From Aliiroseovarius salicola (GTDB lineage: Bacteria; Pseudomonadota; Alphaproteobacteria; Rhodobacterales; Rhodobacteraceae): 64,000 bases of DNA. Positions 25,754 through 33,924 of this stretch are shown in pieces. The translations under genes and the position numbers were made by a program. The notes under the pieces are model-generated. The model was not told where the DNA came from, did not search any database, and was given only the letters and a program-made list of their open reading frames with translations. The stretch covers positions 186,001 through 250,000 of the forward strand of contig NZ_JAQIIO010000005.1 of NCBI RefSeq assembly GCF_027891095.1. The letters are read 5' to 3'. Each line of letters opens with the position of its first letter. Positions within the stretch are counted from its first letter, which is position 1.

Positions 25754-25977
25754 GTACGCGGCCGCAAAAACACTCGCTCACCCTGCATGGACATCGCACT
25801 TCGGTATCGCTGGAACCGGAGTTTTGGAAAGCGTTTCAGGAGATAGCGCAAGAGCGTGGGATTGCACTCAATGCCCTGGCCGCAGAAGTGGATGAGGGGC
25901 GTGGAATGGACCGCGGTCTGGCCTCCGCCATTCGCGTTTATATATTAAATCACATAAGGGAAAAGGCGGCGTCCTGA
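25750..25977 (+). CDS. Ribbon-helix-helix domain protein
   Basis: 75 aa, GTG start inside the stop region of the DUF4169 gene. HGHRTSVSLEPEFWKAFQEIAQERG fits a beta strand plus two helices (RHH_4 type), and LASAIRVYILNHI completes the domain. Probably a dimeric DNA-binding protein. The DUF4169-RHH pair near fumC/sspB is a recurring Rhodobacterales arrangement as I remember it. Confidence 0.75.
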   Translation: MSTRPQKHSLTLHGHRTSVSLEPEFWKAFQEIAQERGIALNALAAEVDEGRGMDRGLASAIRVYILNHIREKAAS

Positions 25978-26007
25978 ACCCTTCCCTGATGGGCAATCGC
26001 CCTTGGA

Positions 26008-26163
26008 TCAATCTTCTTTGGGATACAGAGCCACACGTAGCCTTTCCGCCCGAACCCGTTGAATTCGCTCTTCTTCGCTCATCGGCTTACCCGCCTTCCC
26101 GGGTTTTAGAACGTCGCCAAACATCTTTTCCATCTCGTCACGTGTTACCATTGGATCAGACAT
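26008..26163 (-). CDS. 51-residue hypothetical protein
   Basis: Starts MSDPMVTRDEMEKMFGD and ends LRVALYPKED; no known domain. Called as a gene because the ATG has a near-perfect ribosome site (AGGAGGAAAT directly upstream) and the protein is compact and charged. A longer frame to 26205 begins before the ribosome site and is rejected. Probably a small cytosolic helical protein. Confidence 0.6.
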   Translation of the reverse strand: MSDPMVTRDEMEKMFGDVLKPGKAGKPMSEEERIQRVRAERLRVALYPKED

Positions 26164-26386
26164 ATTTCCTCCTATGGATGATGCTTTTTGTGATGGCTTT
26201 TTCATAGCACTTTAATGCTCCCATTTCGGCACCATTTGGTCACGTCAATCCGTTTTCACGAATTCAACATGCCGCCCCCTTCTGCGTACAAAAATGGACC
26301 ACGTGGTCATATAGATCTTGGGGAATAGTTGTTAAGTTCTCCCCCCCCTCTCCCAGAGGGAGGGGAGGAGTTCAAGCGCTACTTCG
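26164..26386. other. Intergenic stretch with a 12-bp palindrome and a G/C-rich hairpin
   Basis: GACCACGTGGTC (26297-26308) is a perfect palindrome. At 26340-26371 a C-run/G-run hairpin (CCCCTCTCCC against GGGAGGGG) lies directly after the P450 stop and may end that transcript, though no T-run follows. No gene seen. Confidence 0.45.
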
Positions 26387-27772
26387 TCAATGCGCTGATC
26401 GCGGGGTCAGCCTGAGCCAGATGCCGTCTTTGCCCCGCACCGTCAAATGGGCAACCGGCATGGCAGGGCGATCTTTCACCAGCTCAAACCGATAGGCCCG
26501 CACCATTAGTGACAAGATCAACGGCCCCTCAATCATTGCAAATGCGGACCCCGGGCAAACCCGCTGGCCGGAGGAAAACGGATAGTAGGCCACGCGCATG
26601 CTTTCTTTGCCTTCAGGGGTCGAAAACCGTTCCGGATCGAACTCATCCGGCCGGTCCCACAACCGCTCATGGCGATGCGCGTGCCAGGGACTGAGCACAA
26701 TCTGGCTGCCCTTCTTCACCTTGCGTGCCCGAAATTCCTCTGGGCAGGCCGCCTCGCGTACCATCATCGGAACGGGTGGATAAAGCCGCAGAGCTTCGCG
26801 AAACACATCGCGGGACAGGTTCAGCTTCGACATGGTCGAAAAATAGATCTTCTCTGGATCAATTGCCGCCTCTGCCTCTTGCGCCACGCGGTCCTGCCAC
26901 TCGGGATTAAGCGCCAAAAGATAAAGCGCCCAAGCCAGTGCCGATGCGCTGGTCTCATGCCCTGCAAGGAAGAAGATTGCCACCTGATCAACCATTTCCT
27001 GCGTATCAAACCGCTTACCGGTTTCCGGATCTTCCGTGGTCATAATCTTGGTGGCGAGGTCATCCGGTGCGCTGCCCGCTTTGATCTGCTCCATCCGCTC
27101 AGTGGTGAGCTGTGTGATCAAGGCGCGGATGTCCCGGGCGGTTTCCCGGGTCTGGCGGGAATGGAATCGAGGAAACCACTTTGGCAGGGGCAGAAGCGCC
27201 CCCAAATTGACCACCGGCTGTGCGCGCTGATGATCCCTGAACCGCTCGAACACCGCCCCGGCAACCTTGTGTTCGATGGGGATTGAGAACAGAGTGCGAA
27301 AGATCACATCCGCCGCAGCGTGGCTGGTTTGTATTTCAATTTCGACAGGTTTCCCATCCGCAAGCGGCGCCAGTCGTTTGACCGCGGCCATGCCTGCCTG
27401 CCACATGGCGGGATAGATCTCACGGAGCCGCCCCCCTTCGAAAGCGGGATCGATAATGCGGCGCTGCCGCTTCCATGTCTCGCCGTTGGTGATGAATACC
27501 GAATTCCCCAAAAGTAGTGCAAGACCTTCACGAATCCGATCAGACTTGGGGAAATCATCAGGCCGCCCTTTCAGCACCAGATCAATCAGCTCGGGATCAT
27601 TGCACAGGTAGCTACGGAAAAACGGTGTGCGAAATTCCGCCATCCAAGCGCGATAGAGCCGTGCAGGCTGGGCTGACAAAATATCCTTGCGAAACAGCTT
27701 TGTATACTGGCGCAGAGACACTCGCCCTGCCCGTGATGGGGGTTTGGGGGGCAGATGCGGGCAATCGCTCAT
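26387..27772 (-). CDS. Cytochrome P450
   Basis: 461 aa haem monooxygenase, cytosolic, no membrane anchor. I-helix AGHETS (270-275), K-helix EALR (326-329), haem loop FSSGQRVCPG with thiolate Cys406. The I-helix AGHETSASALAWALYLL and R-P-DEFDPERF resemble fatty-acid/terpene-hydroxylating bacterial P450s (CYP102/CYP4-like superfamily); the substrate cannot be told. The start overlaps the stop of the membrane hydrolase upstream by 4 bp (ATGA), so the two are one operon. No ferredoxin or reductase gene is adjacent. Confidence 0.92.
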   Translation of the reverse strand: MSDCPHLPPKPPSRAGRVSLRQYTKLFRKDILSAQPARLYRAWMAEFRTPFFRSYLCNDPELIDLVLKGRPDDFPKSDRIREGLALLLGNSVFITNGETWKRQRRIIDPAFEGGRLREIYPAMWQAGMAAVKRLAPLADGKPVEIEIQTSHAAADVIFRTLFSIPIEHKVAGAVFERFRDHQRAQPVVNLGALLPLPKWFPRFHSRQTRETARDIRALITQLTTERMEQIKAGSAPDDLATKIMTTEDPETGKRFDTQEMVDQVAIFFLAGHETSASALAWALYLLALNPEWQDRVAQEAEAAIDPEKIYFSTMSKLNLSRDVFREALRLYPPVPMMVREAACPEEFRARKVKKGSQIVLSPWHAHRHERLWDRPDEFDPERFSTPEGKESMRVAYYPFSSGQRVCPGSAFAMIEGPLILSLMVRAYRFELVKDRPAMPVAHLTVRGKDGIWLRLTPRSAH

Positions 27773-29010
27773 GGGGCCATACTCGTGTATTTCGATACGG
27801 AATGGTCAATGCGGCTTTTTGAGGGTTTTCGGTTTTTATACCGTTCTGACAGGCTTTTGGGACCCGCAGTGATTCGGAAATAATCATAGTCACCGGGCTT
27901 GTCGAACGCACAGAGATACTGGAAATGCAGACGGAAGAACCGCCATCTGAGGGTTTTCCAGCGCGCCGGGCTGAGGGTCTGAGAGAAGGCTGCCGAGAAC
28001 ACGATGGGCCATCGTTTCCCCTCTGGCGCAACCCCCGACACCGAAACCGGATCGCAAAGCGCGAAGGCGCAGCCATCCCCCGGAGCGGTCACGTCAATCC
28101 AGGTGATCTGGTCCGACTGGCTCAGATCATGCAGGTCTCGGCGCAATCGCCAGGCGTCCGGCAGGAAGCTGACCATCGGCACCACTTGACCAAGCGTGAG
28201 AAATCCCAGCTTCGGTCCGTTTACCGGCAATCGGCCATCTCGTAACAGATCCGCCAGAATGGACACGCCCAGATGCGCGCCAGAACTGTGACCGACAACC
28301 AGAACTTCATCCACGTCACTTTGCAGGGCGGTTGCGATCTGATCGGCAAACTCCGCCATCCGTGCCTCCAACTCGGGTGGGTTAGCCCCCTTGGTCGCGG
28401 CCGAATAGCTGTAGTCATGCATCAGGTAGTAGACGTAAAGCCTGTTATCGATCCCGCGAAACCAGCGCAGGGTCACAATCACGATGGCGAGCCCGAGTGC
28501 AAGCCCCACAAGCCCGCTTGTGGCCCCGATCCACGGCCTCAGACCCAAAGCCGTCACCCCACCAAGAATCCACCCCGCAAGCAAGGCCAGCATCAGTTGC
28601 AAAAGCAACATCCCAACCGGGTAGAGTGCGGCAATCACAGGCCCTTTGCGCAGACGCATCAAGCGCCAAAGCGCGCCGGACGCGGTATATGTCCAGGCGG
28701 TGCGCAGCATCATCAGATAGGTTTGCACAATGTTGGTGTTCATGCTGTCACGAACGATATCGGACCAGACGAGCACGTCAAATTCAGCTTCGGTTTCAAA
28801 GCCATCCATCCGGCCCGTGACCTGCCACCCATAGGTGCTGGTGCCCTGACGTCCAATCAGGTCAACCTTATAACCAGAAATCTTACCCTGCCGGGCGCTT
28901 TCCGTGCGATAGAGTTCGCGATAGCGGCGGGGATGAATTGGGTCATAGCCGGGAATGTAAAACACTCTCCGTCTGTGGATGTCCTGCCCGTTCAACACAT
29001 TTGTCACCAT
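27769..29010 (-). CDS. Membrane-anchored alpha/beta-hydrolase-like protein
   Basis: 413 aa. The N-terminal FYIPGYDPIHPRRYRELYR resembles the first strand and oxyanion region of a lipase-like fold; two to three membrane helices follow (about 125-182); then VVGHSSGAHLG with the nucleophile elbow GHSSG at 240-244 and a late APGDGCAF/C-D pattern. The fold is therefore interrupted by the membrane segment. Not assigned to a named family. Translationally coupled to the P450, implying a shared lipid-like substrate (inference). Confidence 0.7.
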   Translation of the reverse strand: MVTNVLNGQDIHRRRVFYIPGYDPIHPRRYRELYRTESARQGKISGYKVDLIGRQGTSTYGWQVTGRMDGFETEAEFDVLVWSDIVRDSMNTNIVQTYLMMLRTAWTYTASGALWRLMRLRKGPVIAALYPVGMLLLQLMLALLAGWILGGVTALGLRPWIGATSGLVGLALGLAIVIVTLRWFRGIDNRLYVYYLMHDYSYSAATKGANPPELEARMAEFADQIATALQSDVDEVLVVGHSSGAHLGVSILADLLRDGRLPVNGPKLGFLTLGQVVPMVSFLPDAWRLRRDLHDLSQSDQITWIDVTAPGDGCAFALCDPVSVSGVAPEGKRWPIVFSAAFSQTLSPARWKTLRWRFFRLHFQYLCAFDKPGDYDYFRITAGPKSLSERYKNRKPSKSRIDHSVSKYTSMAP

Positions 29011-29080
29011 CTACCGGCTTCTTCTTCAGGCAGAGGATAGCGATGGAACACCGTGGAGGTAAGCCCCGATTGAATTTGGG

Positions 29081-29833
29081 TCAGCCCAAAATGGCCAATG
29101 CGGGGAAGGTCTCGAGCAGCCAGTAGGAGAAGGACGAGAAACCACCGGTGAGAATCAGCAGCCCGATGGTCCAGAGCAAGAGCCCCATGATCCGCTCGAT
29201 CCGTTCCATATTGCGTTTCATGAACGCCATCAGCGGCCCCATACGCGGGAAGAAGGCAGCCACCAGCAGGAAGGGAATACCAAGGCCCGCAGCATAGACC
29301 GCAAGCAGGAATGTGCCATGCGATACGGATCCTTCGGTCGCAGCCAGTGACAGGATCATACCCAGCTGTGGCCCGATGCAGGGCGTCCAGCCAAAGGCAA
29401 ATGCCAGCCCCAGAAGATAGGCACCAAAAGCGCTTCCGCCCTGATCGCCTGCTTCAATCCGAGCTTCGCGATTCAGGAAAGGGATATTGATCACACCCAA
29501 GAAATGCGCTCCGAACACCATCACAAGAACTCCTGCGAAAGTGTTGAAATAGCTCTGATTTTGCAGAAAGAAAGAACCAAAGACAGATGTCGTGAAACCC
29601 AAAAACAGAAACACTGTCGACAAGCCGAGCACAAAAAATCCTGCTGTCAGGATCACCTTGCCATGTCCCTTGCGCCCATCGTTCATCTCGCTCATCGATA
29701 CGCCCGACATATAAGCCAGATAGGGCGGCACAATCGGCAGCACGCAGGGGCTGAGAAAAGACAGGACACCGGCCACGAGGGCGACGATCATTGCGGGTAC
29801 GAGCGATGCGTCTATAAGATCAATTCCGAACAT
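29081..29833 (-). CDS. ccdA: CcdA-type thiol transporter (cytochrome c biogenesis)
   Basis: 250 aa, six membrane helices, DsbD-beta-like. Moves reducing equivalents from cytosolic thioredoxin to the periplasm for haem ligation and disulfide isomerisation. The redox Cys pair is visible: LSPCVLPIVPP (helix 1) and WTPCIGPQLG (helix 4). Start at MFGIDLID; upstream extension has no similarity. Divergent from tusA with a 24-bp inverted-repeat region between. Confidence 0.9.
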   Translation of the reverse strand: MFGIDLIDASLVPAMIVALVAGVLSFLSPCVLPIVPPYLAYMSGVSMSEMNDGRKGHGKVILTAGFFVLGLSTVFLFLGFTTSVFGSFFLQNQSYFNTFAGVLVMVFGAHFLGVINIPFLNREARIEAGDQGGSAFGAYLLGLAFAFGWTPCIGPQLGMILSLAATEGSVSHGTFLLAVYAAGLGIPFLLVAAFFPRMGPLMAFMKRNMERIERIMGLLLWTIGLLILTGGFSSFSYWLLETFPALAILG

Positions 29834-29836
29834 AGT

Positions 29837-29860
29837 CTTCACATAGGGCAATGTGTGAAG
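29837..29860. promoter_or_regulatory. Inverted repeat between ccdA and tusA
   Basis: CTTCACA and TGTGAAG (7-bp arms) separated by 10 bases, only 3 bp before the ccdA ATG, where a bound protein or RNA stem could affect expression. Confidence 0.4.
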
Positions 29861-29947
29861 AGTGTCACCTGCCAGATGGTCACATAAGCGCGAACGTGAT
29901 GTGTGTGCCTTATGGACAGCGGGACGCGTGCGACTTATGTGAAAGAC

Positions 29948-30175
29948 ATGACTTATGACGACACTCTTGATGCCATTGGGCTGCTCTGCCCCCTGCCCGT
30001 CCTGAAGGCGCGCAAGCGTTTGAAATCCATGGACAAGGGTCAAGTGTTGCGGCTTGAGGCAACAGACCCCGCAGCGGTGATCGACGTGCCGCATTTCTGT
30101 GCAGAGCAGGGACATGATTTTCTGGGGGACGAGAGCCAGAACGACGTCACACATTATTTCATCCGCAAAGGCTGA
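29948..30175 (+). CDS. tusA: TusA-family sulfurtransferase
   Basis: 75 aa. Small sulfur carrier; the reactive Cys is in GLLCPLPVLKARKRL and the two-layer TusA fold is complete through the C-terminal HYFIRK. Start taken at the Met giving the usual family length; an upstream Met (29912) would add 12 residues. May supply sulfur for tRNA thiolation or molybdenum cofactor. Next to ccdA, another thiol-linked gene. Confidence 0.85.
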   Translation: MTYDDTLDAIGLLCPLPVLKARKRLKSMDKGQVLRLEATDPAAVIDVPHFCAEQGHDFLGDESQNDVTHYFIRKG

Positions 30176-30207
30176 CAAATCGTCTCGATTGTGGGGCGTG
30201 CAAACGA

Positions 30208-30236
30208 AAAAAGCCGGGCAGATCGCCCGGCTTTTC
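30208..30236. terminator. Bidirectional terminator between tusA and rne
   Basis: 8-bp stem AGCCGGGC/GCCCGGCT flanked by A-run and T-run, usable from both sides. Confidence 0.9.
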
Positions 30237-30263
30237 TGATTTTCAGTTAACGCCTTCGTCAGG

Positions 30264-33200
30264 TCAGCGGTTCAGCGACCACCACCCTTTGCGCTTCGGC
30301 TTGGGCGGCTCATCCGATTTTGCCTCTTCCACCGGTGCAGGCTCGACAGGGGCGGCCTCGGCAGGCGCGGCATCCGCAGTTTCCAGAACCGGCTCAGGTT
30401 TAGCCTCTTCCACCGGAGTTTCAGCGACAGCCTCGGCAACAGGTTCCGCAACAGGGGCTGGCTCGGCTGGCGCCTCAGCGGCCTTGTCCGCCACAGGTTC
30501 AGACGCAGCGACCTCTTCGACCTTTTTCTTGCGAGGCGCACGCTTGCGCGTGGTCTTCTTCGGCTTTTCTTCTTCCGCAGGGGCGTCTGACGTGGCATCG
30601 CCGTCGGTCTTGGCCTCTGCCGCCGCGAGATCTTCGCTAACCGGTTCCTCGACCTTTTTCTTGCGCGGAGCGCGCTTGCGGGTCTTCTTCGGCTTTTCTT
30701 CCTCAGCAGATGCCTCTGCGTCAGCGTCAACAGGTTTGGCCTCTTCTGCAGCAGCTTCACCTTCCGGCTTGGCCTCTTCAGGTTTTGCCTCTTCCTTTGC
30801 CTCTTCGGACTTTTTCTTGCGAGGCGCACGCTTGCGCGCAGGCTTCTTCGCGGGTTTCTCCTCGGCCTCCGCCTCGGGTGCAACCTCTTCGCTATCTTTC
30901 ACCTCTGCCGGAGCATCCGCGGCCTCAGCAGGCTTGTCCTCAGACGCCCCATCCTCGGCGGCGTCAGCGGCATCAGAAGCCTCTGCATTGACCTCAGCCT
31001 CTTCACCATTGCCTGAACCACGGCGACGACGGCGACGACGACGACGCTTCTTGGGCTTTTGTTCCTCTTCACTTGCAGCGGCTGGGGTTTCTTCTGCAAC
31101 CACTTCCGCGTCTTCCACCTCGTCGATCTCGCTCATCAAGGCAGCATCGGCGGACACCACCGGGGCCGCAGCCTCGGGCACCACACGGGTTGCCGTTTTG
31201 AACTTCTCGATGGCGAAATCAGGTGAAATCAGGAATGGATCGGCCTCGATCCGCACCGACATGCCATAGCGTGCTTCGATCTGGGCAATATGCTCGCGCT
31301 TATTGTTCATCAGGAAGTTGACGATACCGACGGGCGCCTTGACCAAGGCTTCACGTGAGCGACGACGCACCCCTTCTTCTTCCAGCTGACGCAGGATGTT
31401 GAGCGCAAGGTTATCATCCGAACGAATGAGACCCGTGCCGTGACAGTGATTACAAGGCTGTGTCGTTGCCTCGATCATGCCGGGGCGCAGACGCTGACGC
31501 GACATCTCCATCAGGCCGAAACCCGAGATACGGCCAACCTGAATACGGGCGCGGTCTGTCTTCAGCTTGTCCTTCATCCGCTTTTCAACGGCGGTGTTGT
31601 TGCGGCGTTCATCCATGTCGATGAAATCGATCACAATCAGACCCGCAAGGTCGCGCAGACGCAGTTGACGTGCAACCTCTTCCGCTGCTTCAAGGTTGGT
31701 CTTAAGCGCGGTTTCCTCGATCGAACCTTCTTTGGTGGCCCGACCCGAGTTCACATCAATCGCCACCAGCGCTTCGGTTACACCGATCACGATGTAACCG
31801 CCTGATTTCAGCTGTACCGTCGGGTTGAACATGCCCGACAGATAGCTTTCCACCTGATAGCGGGCGAAAAGCGGCATCGCGTCGGTGTAATGTTTCACGT
31901 TCTTCGCGTGGGACGGCATGATCATTTTCATGAAGTCCTTGGCGGTGCGATAGCCCGCAGCGCCTTCGACAAACACTTCGTCGATCTCACGCGAATAGAG
32001 GTCGCGGATCGTGCGTTTGATCAGGTTGCCTTCTTCATAGATCTTCGCAGGCGCAATGCTCTCCAGCGTGAACGAACGGATTTGTTCCCACAGGCGTTGC
32101 AGATACTCATAGTCGCGTTTGATCTCAGTCTTGGTGCGTTTGGCACCGGCAGTCCGAATGATCAGACCCGCACCTTGCGGCACGTCGATCTCGGCGGCAA
32201 TGTCCTTGAGTTTCTTGCGGTCAGTTGCGTTGGTGATCTTGCGGGAAATCCCGCCACCGCGCGCGGTGTTGGGCATCAGCACACAGTAACGACCAGCAAG
32301 CGACAGATAGGTGGTCAGGGCGGCACCCTTGTTGCCACGCTCTTCTTTCACAACCTGCACCAGCATGATCTGGCGCACTTTGATCACTTCCTGGATCTTG
32401 TAGCGTTTCGGGCGCGGCTTGCGGCGCGGACGGATCTCTTCCGAGCTGTCATCGTCGGCAACACGCTCGATCTGGTCATCCTTTTCGGAGGCGTCCAGCG
32501 GGCTGTCCTCGTCTTCGTCCTCGTCATCATCGTCGCTGTCATCGGAATCCGAAGCAGCGTCGGTGTCGCCGGCGTCTTTGCCATCAGCTTCAGGAGCTTC
32601 TTCTTTCGCGTCGTCAGCTTTGGGAGCGTCAGCCTGATCATCCGCAGGCTCTTCCGAAGATGCATTCTCGTCTTCTGCAGCAGGGTCTGACGTTGCTTCC
32701 GCGGGCGCCTCTTCAGTCTTAGCCTCTTCTGAGACGTCGTCCTTGGGTTCCGCTACCGGGGTATCTTCGACCAGATCCATTGGCGAATGGCCCTCAAGCG
32801 TGTCGGCGCCACCTGCATCCAGGTCGATCACATCCATGCCGGAAACAGCCTCATCTGCCGGGGTTTCCACCTCTTTGGTGGCCACAGCATCTTTCGACTT
32901 GGTCTCCTCCGCCTTCGACTTGGACCGCGAACGGCGGCGGCGGCGGGGTTTGGGTTTTTCGTCTTCAGCGGCCTGCGCTTCGGCATAGGCGCGTTCTTCT
33001 TCTAAAAGCGCCTCACGATCCGCGACCGGGATCTGGTAATAATCCGGGTGAATTTCTGAAAACGCCAGGAAACCATGGCGGTTTCCGCCGTAGTCCACAA
33101 AGGCCGCCTGCAAGCTGGGTTCAACCCGCGTGACCTTTGCCAGGTAGATATTGCCTGCTAGTTGACGTTTATTTTCCGATTCAAAGTCGAATTCCTCGAC

Positions 33201-33272
33201 CTTGTTGCCGTCGACCACAACAACGCGGGTTTCTTCCGCGTGGGTGGCGTCGATGAGCATCTTTTTAGCCAT
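30264..33272 (-). CDS. rne: Ribonuclease E
   Basis: Essential endoribonuclease and degradosome scaffold. 1002 aa. S1 domain halves (about 37-80 and 305-365) are separated by a strongly acidic insertion of about 200 residues, typical of alphaproteobacteria. Catalytic Asp residues in VAIDVNSG and IVIDFIDM; Zn-link QPCNHCHGTG. The C-terminal third is Ala/Glu/Lys/Pro-rich and disordered, with at least three repeats of R-K-R-A-P-R-K-K-K preceded by E/K-rich linkers, likely RNA-binding. ATG follows AGAAAG; five more codons upstream are open but unlikely. Confidence 0.95.
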   Translation of the reverse strand: MAKKMLIDATHAEETRVVVVDGNKVEEFDFESENKRQLAGNIYLAKVTRVEPSLQAAFVDYGGNRHGFLAFSEIHPDYYQIPVADREALLEEERAYAEAQAAEDEKPKPRRRRRSRSKSKAEETKSKDAVATKEVETPADEAVSGMDVIDLDAGGADTLEGHSPMDLVEDTPVAEPKDDVSEEAKTEEAPAEATSDPAAEDENASSEEPADDQADAPKADDAKEEAPEADGKDAGDTDAASDSDDSDDDDEDEDEDSPLDASEKDDQIERVADDDSSEEIRPRRKPRPKRYKIQEVIKVRQIMLVQVVKEERGNKGAALTTYLSLAGRYCVLMPNTARGGGISRKITNATDRKKLKDIAAEIDVPQGAGLIIRTAGAKRTKTEIKRDYEYLQRLWEQIRSFTLESIAPAKIYEEGNLIKRTIRDLYSREIDEVFVEGAAGYRTAKDFMKMIMPSHAKNVKHYTDAMPLFARYQVESYLSGMFNPTVQLKSGGYIVIGVTEALVAIDVNSGRATKEGSIEETALKTNLEAAEEVARQLRLRDLAGLIVIDFIDMDERRNNTAVEKRMKDKLKTDRARIQVGRISGFGLMEMSRQRLRPGMIEATTQPCNHCHGTGLIRSDDNLALNILRQLEEEGVRRRSREALVKAPVGIVNFLMNNKREHIAQIEARYGMSVRIEADPFLISPDFAIEKFKTATRVVPEAAAPVVSADAALMSEIDEVEDAEVVAEETPAAASEEEQKPKKRRRRRRRRRGSGNGEEAEVNAEASDAADAAEDGASEDKPAEAADAPAEVKDSEEVAPEAEAEEKPAKKPARKRAPRKKKSEEAKEEAKPEEAKPEGEAAAEEAKPVDADAEASAEEEKPKKTRKRAPRKKKVEEPVSEDLAAAEAKTDGDATSDAPAEEEKPKKTTRKRAPRKKKVEEVAASEPVADKAAEAPAEPAPVAEPVAEAVAETPVEEAKPEPVLETADAAPAEAAPVEPAPVEEAKSDEPPKPKRKGWWSLNR

Positions 33273-33924
33273 AATGTCTTTCTGCACCCGTCATCTGGCG
33301 CACGTCCCAACCTGTTACCGGGGGGGCGCGCGTTTCGGGAGGGGTGACTTGTAAGGGCGAATTGATGCAGGGGAAATGGCAACGACAACAGGGGCATCTG
33401 CCCCTGATCCGATTTTTGCTCTGTCCTCACACGCATCATCGCGTTTCTTCTCCGGCGCCGACGGCCTGCCCGGTTGCGGTCTTGCCGCCCGGTGGCCCGC
33501 CCGGCCCCAATTTCAAGCCGCACCCGTTTCTGCGGATGTGGCGATGTATCCGACCGGAGCACGTTCCATTTGCCGTGCGCGTTCCCGATCTTCAATTCCT
33601 ACCACGAACGGGGGGTATTCAGCTTTTTTCAGCAAACCTACCCAGACGTGGCGCTCTCGGTCCGTTCCTTCCGGTTTCCCGACCCGAGGCATGTTCTTGC
33701 CCGATTGGCCTGACCTTTGGAGGAACAGCGAAACTGTCATGTGGGGGGGCGCAAAACAGCGGCCCTCCGCAGATTGAACATATGGGGCATGGGGGGGGAA
33801 TGACAATGGGCAAAATGCAGCGAATGGGTGCATTTCACCATTTACGTGAACACGGGGCACGCGATGCGCCCCGTTACACGTCAAATTCACCTGAAACCTT
33901 CGCCGAGGGATCAGAATTGCGTGA
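33273..33924 (-). other. 650-bp gap upstream of rne: probable long rne leader
   Basis: No gene I can support on either strand. Read toward rne it has a strong hairpin CAGGGGCA/TGCCCCTG (33389-33406), about 120 nt before the rne ATG, and several G/C-rich runs. RNase E genes in other bacteria have long leaders that mediate autoregulation, which would fit. A GC hairpin near 33850-33875 may end mrcA transcription. Confidence 0.4.

Noticed and set aside
30289-31269. 326-codon Ala/Ser/Gly-rich frame opposite the rne tail
   Set aside because: Mirror image of the E/K/A repeats of RNase E; low complexity, not a gene.
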